A stretch of DNA of 29,812 nucleotides from Bacteroidota bacterium (lineage in GTDB: Bacteria; Spirochaetota; Spirochaetia; JABMQR01), in NCBI GenBank assembly GCA_013202335.1, contig JABMQR010000104.1, positions 1-29,812 on the forward strand, in the 5' to 3' direction. The first letter of the stretch is position 1. Each line of letters begins with the position of its first letter. Below are positions 22,924 through 29,812 of this stretch, piece after piece. The position numbers and the translations under genes are program-made. The notes beneath the pieces were generated by a model that was given only the letters and a program-made list of their open reading frames with translations, searched no databases and was not told the DNA's origin.

Positions 22924-23662
22924 AATTCCCAATCTTGAAATTCCTGATCAGAAAACGGCGTCGGAAGAGATTCTGCTTGATGTGCAAAATCTTTCAGTGA
23001 CTTATGGACATATTCGTGCAGTGAAATCCATCTCCTTTCACGTTAAACGTGGAGAAATTGTCTCCTTGCTGGGCTCAAACGGTGCCGGTAAAACCTCTGC
23101 ACTGTTTGGTATTCAGAATATTATCGGGAGAGAAGGCAGGGTTATATTCAGGGGTAAAGAGATATCCCCGAAAAAAACTGCCGGGGGTACCCGTGAAGGC
23201 CTGGTGCTCTGTCCCGAAAACCGCCGCATTTTCCCTCACATGAGTGTTGGGGAGAACCTCAGATTAGGGGCATTTGTGCGGGGAGAAATAGAGAGAAGTA
23301 CCGAATTGGTTTTTTCGTTGTTTCCACGTTTGAAAGAGAGAATTAAACAGGATGCAGGATCTCTTTCCGGAGGTGAGCAGCAGATGCTTTCTCTCGGTAG
23401 AGCGCTCATGAGCAGCCCTGAGCTGTTAATGGTTGATGAACCCTCTTTGGGGCTGGCACCGGTGATTGTGGATGAGATATTTTCTGTTTTCACTTCACTC
23501 AGGGATTCTATGGCAATTCTTCTTGTCGAGCAGAATGCGGTGAAGGCGCTGAAGATAAGCGACAGAGCATATATTCTGCAGACAGGATCAATAGCTGCTG
23601 AGGGCAGGGCATCTGATCTGCTAAATGATGATGTTGTGCGAAAAGCCTATCTGGGGATGTAG
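22910..23662 (+). CDS. livF: Liv-type ABC transporter ATPase (LivF)
   Basis: The second ATPase has 250 aa. It overlaps livG by 14 bp and has GGGGAGG upstream. Motifs: Walker A GSNGAGKTS, PENRRIFPHMSVGENL (typical of LivF), signature LSGGEQQMLSLGRAL, Walker B LLMVDEPSLGLAP and VEQN in the H-loop position. It carries about 20 extra N-terminal residues before the usual LLDVQNLSVTYG. It should form a heterodimer with LivG. Confidence 0.95.
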   Translation: MPDHKIPNLEIPDQKTASEEILLDVQNLSVTYGHIRAVKSISFHVKRGEIVSLLGSNGAGKTSALFGIQNIIGREGRVIFRGKEISPKKTAGGTREGLVLCPENRRIFPHMSVGENLRLGAFVRGEIERSTELVFSLFPRLKERIKQDAGSLSGGEQQMLSLGRALMSSPELLMVDEPSLGLAPVIVDEIFSVFTSLRDSMAILLVEQNAVKALKISDRAYILQTGSIAAEGRASDLLNDDVVRKAYLGM

Positions 23663-23671
23663 GAGTCTGAT

Positions 23672-24553
23672 ATGTTGTTGCTGCAGAGTATAATTTTAGG
23701 GATTCCTCAGGGAGCCTTATATGGTCTCATGGGATTCGGGATTGCCCTTATTTTCCGGTCGGCCGGTGTAATGAATTTTGCACATGGAACCAGCGGGATG
23801 ATAGGTACTTTTATTGCCTTCACAATCTACAGCTGGACGGGCAGTATAATTTTTGCAATTGCTGCTGCACTCTTTTCAGGAGGAATCCTGGGAATCTTGA
23901 TTCAGCGTGGTCTCATGAGTCCGGTAAAAAATATTTCACACGGCGGTATGCTGATTATAACGTTGGGATTACTCATGATATTTGAAGGACTGGCAATTCT
24001 TATTTGGGGAACAGATTTTCAGCAGTTTCCTGAGTTACTGGCAGGTTCACCTATAGTTTTGCATCTTGGTTCCGGAAAACTGATAATACCCCTGAATGAT
24101 CTTATGATAACAGCGGTTGCCCTGATAGCTTCCATCTCCCTGGCTCTATTTCTTAAGTATGCCCGATGGGGATTAGCGGCACGGGCACGTGCAGAGGATG
24201 CCGTCGGAGCAATGGTGGTCGGGATCGATACAAAGAAGATAGATGCACTTGTTTGGGGAATTGGAATCTCTCTCAGCGTGATTGTAGGGATTCTTATAGC
24301 CCCTAAGTCGTATGTCCATTCGCAAATGATGGCCAATATGCAGATATACGGGTTTACTGCAGGAGTCCTTGGCGGTTTCGGCAGTCCTTTCGGAGCAATC
24401 GGCGGCGGGCTGGTTCTTGGTATACTGGAGAAGATTGTGGGGTCCTACATATCGCCGGATTACCAGCTCTCTATAGTACTGATAATTATTATTCTGGTTC
24501 TGGCTTTTAAACCGTCAGGTCTCTTTAGCCGGCATTATAAAGGAAGGGTGTAG
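23672..24553 (+). CDS. livH: Liv-type ABC permease (LivH)
   Basis: This 293-aa membrane protein starts after AGGAG at 23661-23665. It begins with GIPQGALYGLMGFGIALIFR and GVMNFAHGT, the classic LivH opening, and has FGSPFGAIGGGLVLGILE near the C-terminus. About eight hydrophobic segments are visible. It forms the channel with the LivM part of the next gene, whose ATG follows after one base. Confidence 0.95.
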   Translation: MLLLQSIILGIPQGALYGLMGFGIALIFRSAGVMNFAHGTSGMIGTFIAFTIYSWTGSIIFAIAAALFSGGILGILIQRGLMSPVKNISHGGMLIITLGLLMIFEGLAILIWGTDFQQFPELLAGSPIVLHLGSGKLIIPLNDLMITAVALIASISLALFLKYARWGLAARARAEDAVGAMVVGIDTKKIDALVWGIGISLSVIVGILIAPKSYVHSQMMANMQIYGFTAGVLGGFGSPFGAIGGGLVLGILEKIVGSYISPDYQLSIVLIIIILVLAFKPSGLFSRHYKGRV

Positions 24554-24554
24554 C

Positions 24555-26270
24555 ATGAAAAAACTTGCAATCCTTCTCACACTTTGTCTGGCAGCCGGGC
24601 TTCTGTTCATGAATCAGAACTTTATGCTTACCATATTTTCAAAAGTGCTCATTTTCTCAATCGCGGCACTTGGGTTAAATCTTCTTTCCGGGTATACGGG
24701 ACAGATATCACTTGGTCATGGTGCTTTTATGGCAATTGGTGCATATGTAACCGCTGTTTTTACCATGACGTTTCAGCTCCCCTTTGCGGTTAATTTATTG
24801 GCTGCTGTAGTTCTGGCAGGCCTGCTTGGTCTGCTGATAGGGATTCCGGCACTGCGCCTAAAAGGATTCTATCTGGCTATAGCAACGATGGCATTTGGGG
24901 TTGCGGTGGAACAATTAATATCTGCAGTGGATTTTTTTGGCGGGCATACGGGGATTTACAATATACCGCGACTCTTTTCCAGTCGTTTTGGTATGTATCT
25001 ATTTAATCTTGGGATGTTTGGTGTCATGTATGCAATGATGCTTCCCATAATAAACTCACCTTTCGGGATGCGGTTTAAGATGGTAAGGGACAGCGAATCT
25101 GCTGCTAATGCATTTGGGGTAAATCTTACCCGGGTAAAACTCCAGGCATTTGTGATAAGTGCTGTCTACGGTGGTGTGGCTGGTGCATTATATGCCCATA
25201 CGATCCGGTATATCTCTCCACCTGATTTTGGTCTCGGTATATCAATAAACCTGCTCTCGATGATAATTATCGGTGGTATGGCAACATTTGAAGGCGGCTT
25301 CATCGGGGCAATAATTATAGCCGGGATTCCCTTTCTCTTCTCACGAAGCAGTGTGCCTATGTCGCTGATAATTGGACCGCTGCTTATCATTTTTGTACTA
25401 TTTTTCCCGCATGGAATTGCCTATGGGTTGGCTTCATTGGGCCGGAATATTCAATATCCCTATATAAGATTCCGGGTATTTCTGGAGCGTAGAAGGAAAC
25501 GGTCAGGGAGCTATGCAGAAGTGTCCGGGCACAAAATGTTCTATGCTGAAAAGGGTGAAGGTCCTGCAGTTGTGTATCTGCATGGAAACCTGGGAAGCGG
25601 TATCTGGTTTGATCAATTGATGGATATTCCAGGTTATAGAACAATCGCACCGGATATGGTGAATTTCGGACTCTCTTCAAGAATAGAGGATTCTGAGATA
25701 TCTTCATATGCAAAGTATTTGGGGGGCTTTCTGGATGCACTGAAAATTGATTCCTGTTTTCTTGCTGCACACAGTTTGGGCGGTGCCGTTGCTCAGCAGT
25801 TTTCCTATAAAAATCCAGATAGGGTGAAGGGGCTTGTACTGGTGGATTCGTCATCTGTATTTGGACTCAAAACCCCTGAGGAGTCATATCCTATAATTGC
25901 ACTCTACAGGAAAAACCGGACAATTCTGAAAAAAGCACTGAAAGCTATTATGCCGGAAGTAACAGATGAGAAGTTTATAGATCGTACGGTTGATTATGCA
26001 AATATGATGAATCCGGCCTCCTTTGAAGGGCATGCCCGTGCACTTACCAGTTTCAATGTCTCAGGTGCCGCCGCCGGTTTCAACCGGCCGGTATTGTTTC
26101 TGGCTGGTAAAAAAGATATCCTCGTAACAGAGCAAATGGCTCGTGAAACAGTGGAATTACTTCCACAGGCAGAATTGATGATGCTTGATGGAGTTGGGCA
26201 CTCGGTAATTGTAGAGGATCCCGAACTCTTTTTGAAAATACTACGTAACTATTTGGAGATGTATGGCTAA
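24555..26270 (+). CDS. livM: LivM permease fused to an alpha/beta hydrolase
   Basis: One 571-aa frame joins two domains. Residues about 1-305 are LivM: GLNLLSGYTGQISLGHGAFM, IPALRLKGFYLAIATMAFG, GGMATFEGGFIGAI, ending with FFPHGIAYG. Residues about 320-571 are an alpha/beta hydrolase with YLHGNLGSG (oxyanion loop), nucleophile Ser407 in AHSLGGA, Asp521 in GKKDIL and His549 in GVGHSV. The triad is complete. Normal LivM ends near residue 300-330 inside the cell, so the hydrolase should hang on the cytoplasmic side of the importer. There is no ribosome binding site or stop at the junction. It would hydrolyse an ester or thioester as it enters. The TetR gene overlaps its end by 8 bp. Confidence 0.92.
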   Translation: MKKLAILLTLCLAAGLLFMNQNFMLTIFSKVLIFSIAALGLNLLSGYTGQISLGHGAFMAIGAYVTAVFTMTFQLPFAVNLLAAVVLAGLLGLLIGIPALRLKGFYLAIATMAFGVAVEQLISAVDFFGGHTGIYNIPRLFSSRFGMYLFNLGMFGVMYAMMLPIINSPFGMRFKMVRDSESAANAFGVNLTRVKLQAFVISAVYGGVAGALYAHTIRYISPPDFGLGISINLLSMIIIGGMATFEGGFIGAIIIAGIPFLFSRSSVPMSLIIGPLLIIFVLFFPHGIAYGLASLGRNIQYPYIRFRVFLERRRKRSGSYAEVSGHKMFYAEKGEGPAVVYLHGNLGSGIWFDQLMDIPGYRTIAPDMVNFGLSSRIEDSEISSYAKYLGGFLDALKIDSCFLAAHSLGGAVAQQFSYKNPDRVKGLVLVDSSSVFGLKTPEESYPIIALYRKNRTILKKALKAIMPEVTDEKFIDRTVDYANMMNPASFEGHARALTSFNVSGAAAGFNRPVLFLAGKKDILVTEQMARETVELLPQAELMMLDGVGHSVIVEDPELFLKILRNYLEMYG

Positions 26271-27414
26271 GGACACAAAAGATCGATTAATGCAGTCAGC
26301 TCTGGAACTTTTCTCATCACAATGGTATGAAACTGCATCGATTGCGGATATCTGCAGACAGGCAGGGCTCTCCAATGGAGTTTTTTACCGGTACTTTAGA
26401 AACAAAGAGATGATTTTCTCTGAACTTATTGATCGGTTTCTGGAACGTTTTTCCGTGGAAATGGGGGGTATTCAGGGGAATACACTGGAGAAACGGCTGG
26501 AATGCTTTATTAAAGTATTAATCAGTGTTGGAACCAGATACAGACAATGGGTTACCCTGTTCCGTGAGGGGCAGTATCGGTTTCCTGAGTATGAAAAACA
26601 GTTGAGAGAGCTCTACCTACGTTCGTTAAAACTGGTGTTTTGCAGAGATGTCAGCGAATCAGAGTACCTGTTTATTGTTTCAGGACTGCGGTTTATCTCT
26701 ACGCGGTCGCTTTATGAAAATCAGGAATTTTCCTATGAAATTATTAAGAAGATTGTTCTTGAAGGAGTATTCCCCGAAACACTTCGGGAAGGACTTTTTA
26801 ATCCGGTTCCCGCTATTGATTTTAGTATTGAGGAAGCTCCTGAAAGTCGGAGGAGACTTCTGATGACCGGGATCTCTCTTTTCGGTAGTAAAGGATTTCA
26901 TAAGGTAGGTATTTACGAGATTGTACATACCGCAGGGTATGCTGTAGGAACATTTTATACCCATTTTACCAGTAAAAAGCTGTTTCTTGAGGAAATTATT
27001 ATTTTAATTGGTAAAACGGTAAGGCACTTTATTACAAAACATCTTTCTCCCGGTTTGAATAGTTTGGAACGGGAAATTCAAGGGTATTGGTTGTTTGTAC
27101 AGCTGTTTATACGGCACCCGGAGTTTTATCAGATTGTACGTGAGGCTGAATTCGTCGTGAAAAAATCGGTCTCGGATTATTATAACAAATTTCAGAAAGG
27201 GTATGTACGGAATTTTCAGGATATTCCGTTTGTCAACAGCGGAGAAAAGGGTCTGTTAACCGTAAGTAATTATTTGATAGGAATTGCCCACTATCTAGGT
27301 ATAGAGATTCTATTCAGTAAGAATGTAGTACAGATTGAGGATCTTCTCAAAGAAGTAGCCGGGTATCTGGCTCATGGAATTTCTCAGGGAACTGATCCTT
27401 CTGTAACTAATTAA
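26263..27414 (+). CDS. Double-headed TetR-family regulator
   Basis: This 383-aa protein is about twice the length of an ordinary TetR regulator. Its first half (1 to about 190) has SIADICRQAGLSNGVFYRYF as a TetR helix-turn-helix, followed by an all-helical part. The second half (about 198-383) starts a fresh TetR domain with RRRLLMTGISLFGSKGF and GIYEIVHTAGYAVGTFYTHF near residues 217-236. The two halves differ, so the duplication is old. A single chain could act as a pseudo-dimer or tether two operators. The two TGATTCAGT sites at 16397 and 16474 are candidates. The gene sits in the acyl operon with GGAG upstream of its ATG. Confidence 0.88.
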   Translation: MAKDTKDRLMQSALELFSSQWYETASIADICRQAGLSNGVFYRYFRNKEMIFSELIDRFLERFSVEMGGIQGNTLEKRLECFIKVLISVGTRYRQWVTLFREGQYRFPEYEKQLRELYLRSLKLVFCRDVSESEYLFIVSGLRFISTRSLYENQEFSYEIIKKIVLEGVFPETLREGLFNPVPAIDFSIEEAPESRRRLLMTGISLFGSKGFHKVGIYEIVHTAGYAVGTFYTHFTSKKLFLEEIIILIGKTVRHFITKHLSPGLNSLEREIQGYWLFVQLFIRHPEFYQIVREAEFVVKKSVSDYYNKFQKGYVRNFQDIPFVNSGEKGLLTVSNYLIGIAHYLGIEILFSKNVVQIEDLLKEVAGYLAHGISQGTDPSVTN

Positions 27415-27430
27415 ACAGAGGTGGAAAAAT

Positions 27431-28435
27431 ATGATCAGAATAATGGGAACAGGGCTTTATGTGCCGGGAGAGTCCATAACTAATATCCAGCTTGCCGATT
27501 TGGCAGGAATAACTTTTGACGGGGCCAGATTGGAAGAGAAACTGGGTATTCGAACCCGCCATATTGCCCATTTGCGCGGTCTGAATGAAACAAGCGCTGA
27601 TTTTGCCGAGAAAGCCGCCATTGCAGCCCTGAATGATGCGGGGATATCTGCATATGAAATAGATCTTTTTATTGCTGCAACAGATACCCCGGAATATATT
27701 TCTCCGGCTACGGCCATCCTTCTTCAGGGAAGGCTGCAGGGGGAGGAGCGCTATTCTGATGCTTTTGATATTGGTGCCAGCTGTGCCAGTTTTGTAAAAG
27801 CTTTTGATACGGCTGCAAGAATTTTGGCAACTGATTTAAGTATGCGCTATATTCTTTTAACAGGAATATATAATATGCCTGCCTATGTACGTCCGGGGGA
27901 TGTTTTTGGATACTCTATTTTTGCAGATGGTGCCGGGGCGGTAGTCCTGGGTAGACCGGATGAAGGATCGGATTCAGAATATATAGCGGGACAGATGCTT
28001 ACTGACGGAACACAGTATAACTATATTGGTGTCTATTCAGGAGGAACCCGACAGCCGATAACACAACAACGGCTTAATGACGGCGAGTATGGACTGCAGC
28101 TGCTGCAGCGGCTGCCCGGGGATCGAAATATACAACTTTGGCCTAAAATAATTTACTGCTTGCTTGATAAAGCAGGCATGGACCTTGCTGATGTGGATCA
28201 CTTTCTGTTTACACAGATCAACAAGACCGTTATATCAGAGGTTATGGGAATTCTCGGCAGATCTATGGACGATACCACCTGCATTATGGATCGTTACGGA
28301 TATACCGGTTCAGGTTGCATTCCGATGGCACTCCATACTGCAATCAGTGAGGGAAAAGTGGTTCGGGGTGATACGGTACTGGCTATTGCCTCGGGTGCCG
28401 GTCTAGCTGTGGGGAGTAATCTGTTTATTTACTGA
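27431..28435 (+). CDS. Second FabH-like protein, Cys kept but His and Asn replaced
   Basis: This 334-aa protein follows AGAGGTGG. It has the KAS III fold marks: MGTGLYVPGESITN, EKLGIRTRHIA, nucleophile Cys118 in IGASCASF, and FADGAGAVVLG. The HQAN motif reads TQIN (FLFTQINKTV), so the His is Thr. YGNTS reads YGYTGSGC, so the Asn is Tyr. It probably cannot do decarboxylative Claisen condensation in the usual way, but could act as an acyltransferase, or as a partner of the FabH-like protein at 16502. It closes the acyl operon. Divergent ketosynthases with changed triads are known to move acyl groups instead of extending chains. Confidence 0.83.
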   Translation: MIRIMGTGLYVPGESITNIQLADLAGITFDGARLEEKLGIRTRHIAHLRGLNETSADFAEKAAIAALNDAGISAYEIDLFIAATDTPEYISPATAILLQGRLQGEERYSDAFDIGASCASFVKAFDTAARILATDLSMRYILLTGIYNMPAYVRPGDVFGYSIFADGAGAVVLGRPDEGSDSEYIAGQMLTDGTQYNYIGVYSGGTRQPITQQRLNDGEYGLQLLQRLPGDRNIQLWPKIIYCLLDKAGMDLADVDHFLFTQINKTVISEVMGILGRSMDDTTCIMDRYGYTGSGCIPMALHTAISEGKVVRGDTVLAIASGAGLAVGSNLFIY

Positions 28436-28462
28436 TTTATCCAATGATATCACAACTTTTTC

Positions 28463-28491
28463 TGGACAAATACCTATCTCAGGTGTATAAA
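28463..28491 (+). promoter_or_regulatory. Promoter of the Gate-domain membrane protein gene
   Basis: TGGACA (28463-28468) and TATAAA (28486-28491) are separated by 17 bp. They lie 85 bp before the strong ribosome binding site and ATG 28577. Similar elements (CTGGACAAA and TGTATAAA) recur at the window's right end. Confidence 0.6.
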
Positions 28492-28576
28492 AAAATAAGC
28501 GTTTAATAAATTGAAAAAAAATTCACTATATCAAACTTACGGTACCGGAAATGTGCCCCGGGCAGAGGAGGGATTT

Positions 28577-29722
28577 ATGAGAACCAGGAAACCTTTTGGT
28601 ATTCATACAGTTATACTTCTTTTTTCTCTGATTGCAGTAGTAGTCTATTTTGGATACGCTATGGGATTATCGAACTTTTTTTCCACTATCATGGCAACAG
28701 CACACCATCTGCTGTTGAATACGGTATTCTTCATTATGGCTATCACCGTACTTTCCGGGGCTTTCGGTGGATTCCTTTCGGAGTTTGGTATTCTGGAGCT
28801 GCTTAACAGGATTCTTGCCCCGGTAGTAAGGCTTATCTGGCGAATGCCTGGTTCCTCTGCCATTGGTGCCCTCAGTACCTATATTTCTGACAATCCGGCA
28901 ATAATAGCACTCTCAAAAGATACTCATTTTATCTCGGAATTTAAGGAGTATCAGAAACCGGCTCTGGCAAATTTCGGTACGGCATTTGGTATGGGACTTA
29001 TTGTTACTGCATTTATGATGTCACTCGGTTTTTTTCGGGAAGCATTTATCGGTAACATTGGAGCGGTAATCGGGTCGGTTGTTTCAACAAGAATTATGCT
29101 CCGTTTTACAAAAAAGGAGCTGGGAGTTGAAGGCGAGGAGCCTGCCGGGAAAACGGGTATAAAATCTTATGAAGAGATGGGTCGGGAGATTCGGGATGGG
29201 AATGTTTTTCAGCGTCTGCTGAGTGCCCTGCTTGAGGGCGGAAAAAGCGGATTGGATATCGGATTTGAGATTATTCCGGGAGTTCTTGTAATCTGTACGC
29301 TTGTTCTGATGATGACATTTGGTCCCGGCCCAAACGGGTATGACGGAACAGCATTTCAGGGAGTACCAATCCTGCCGTTACTTGGCAAAATTCTCTATTA
29401 CCCAATGAAAATTCTTTTTGGTTTTACATCACCTGATGCTATCGCTTTTCCCATTACTGCATTAGGAGCTGTTGGAGCGGCGCTGGCGCTGGTTCCCCGG
29501 TTTCTCAAGGAAGGTTTGATTGGTGCAAATGATATTGCCGTTTTTACAGCAATAGGGATGTGCTGGTCAGGATACCTCTCCACCCATATTGCTATGATGA
29601 ATTCACTGGGGTATCGTAAGTTGACATCAAAGGCTATCCTCTCGCATACTATTGGTGGAATTGCTGCAGGAGTGAGCGCACATTATATCTATCTGCTAGT
29701 ACTGCCCAGTACCCTCAATTAG
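28577..29722 (+). CDS. Nucleoside-recognition (Gate) domain membrane protein
   Basis: ATG 28577 follows GAGGAGGG at 28565-28572; the frame is open back to TTG 28511, but that start has no such site. The 381-aa protein has about eight hydrophobic segments. Two Gate-like blocks are seen, GGFLSEFGILELLNRILAPV followed by SSAIGALSTYISDNPAI, and GLDIGFEIIPGVLVICTLVL followed by PDAIAFPITALGAVGAAL. Such domains occur in SpmA/SpmB, YjiH and related membrane proteins whose substrates are mostly unknown. It has its own promoter. A nucleoside or other small-molecule transporter role is possible and would fit the ribosyl theme, but this is inference. Confidence 0.8.
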   Translation: MRTRKPFGIHTVILLFSLIAVVVYFGYAMGLSNFFSTIMATAHHLLLNTVFFIMAITVLSGAFGGFLSEFGILELLNRILAPVVRLIWRMPGSSAIGALSTYISDNPAIIALSKDTHFISEFKEYQKPALANFGTAFGMGLIVTAFMMSLGFFREAFIGNIGAVIGSVVSTRIMLRFTKKELGVEGEEPAGKTGIKSYEEMGREIRDGNVFQRLLSALLEGGKSGLDIGFEIIPGVLVICTLVLMMTFGPGPNGYDGTAFQGVPILPLLGKILYYPMKILFGFTSPDAIAFPITALGAVGAALALVPRFLKEGLIGANDIAVFTAIGMCWSGYLSTHIAMMNSLGYRKLTSKAILSHTIGGIAAGVSAHYIYLLVLPSTLN

Positions 29723-29725
29723 CAT

Positions 29726-29770
29726 CTGGACAAAACAATATGGATAGTACATACTTCAGGGATGTATAAA
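29726..29770 (+). promoter_or_regulatory. Promoter-like tail echoing 28462-28491
   Basis: CTGGACAAA (29726-29734) and TGTATAAA (29763-29770) repeat words of the promoter at 28463-28491, here farther apart. TGGATA (29741-29746) with TATAAA at 18 bp is a possible promoter for a gene beyond the window. The last 90 bp hold no gene. Confidence 0.35.
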
Positions 29771-29812
29771 CAAAATCAAATCAAACGAACGCTCTCTTTC
29801 CCTGCAAGCATT

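Noticed and set aside
25387..25854. Open frame of 155 codons on the minus strand
   Set aside because: It lies fully inside the LivM-hydrolase gene, has no family resemblance and is rich in residues typical of antisense frames.

Overview
All recognisable genes in this window lie on the + strand, packed with short gaps or 1-14 bp overlaps. The sequence is AT-rich to moderate in GC; by eye the right half is richer in GC than the left. The first solute-binding protein has a Sec leader ending near Ala-Ala-Gln-Glu, and the neighbouring transporter and LacI genes look like those of free-living anaerobic Spirochaetes. That placement is an inference; no rRNA or other marker gene is present.

Left region (1-464): a decayed remnant of a glycine-betaine/proline ABC permease (ProW type), then a likely promoter and a tandem LacI-type operator. 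Sugar/nucleoside region (464-13791): a LacI regulator; a deoxyhypusine-synthase-like enzyme whose 5' end carries a second copy of the tandem operator; a CMP-sugar synthetase (KdsB type) joined in frame to a DapA/NanA-type aldolase across a run of eight G; an ADP-ribosylglycohydrolase; a CUT1 sugar ABC importer (binding protein and two permeases, no ATPase); a HAD hydrolase; a nucleoside hydrolase; a cytoplasmic sialidase-fold (Asp-box) protein; and a large second ADP-ribosylglycohydrolase. The set suggests import and intracellular dismantling of a glycoside, nucleoside or 3-deoxy-ulosonate type compound. The substrate cannot be read from the sequence.

Lyase region (13795-16366): three overlapping genes for gamma, beta and alpha subunits resembling citrate/citramalate lyase (CitD, CitE, CitF), starting 3 bp after the second ADP-ribosylglycohydrolase. 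The CitD-like carrier has Lys where the prosthetic-group Ser is expected, and no cofactor-attachment genes (citC, citX, citG) are present.

Acyl region (16363-28435): a consensus-like sigma-70 promoter overlaps the end of the CitF-like gene and is followed by two copies of a TGATTCAGT operator-like site. The operon encodes a FabH-like ketosynthase, an SDR reductase, an acetyl-CoA hydrolase/transferase family CoA-transferase, a thiolase, a complete branched-chain-amino-acid-type ABC importer (binding protein, LivG, LivF, LivH, LivM), a double-headed TetR regulator, and a second FabH-like protein. LivM is fused at its cytoplasmic end to an alpha/beta hydrolase. A plausible reading is import of an ester of a hydroxy or branched acid, hydrolysis at the membrane, CoA activation, oxidation and thiolysis. 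Both FabH-like proteins keep the nucleophilic Cys but differ from the canonical Cys-His-Asn triad.

Right end (28436-29812): a promoter and a nucleoside-recognition/Gate-domain membrane protein, then a short promoter-like tail. The most unusual points are the LivM-hydrolase fusion, the carrier protein without its Ser, the two altered FabH-like enzymes with a tandem TetR, the G8 junction, and the operator lying inside a coding sequence. No tRNA, rRNA, CRISPR array or transposase was seen.
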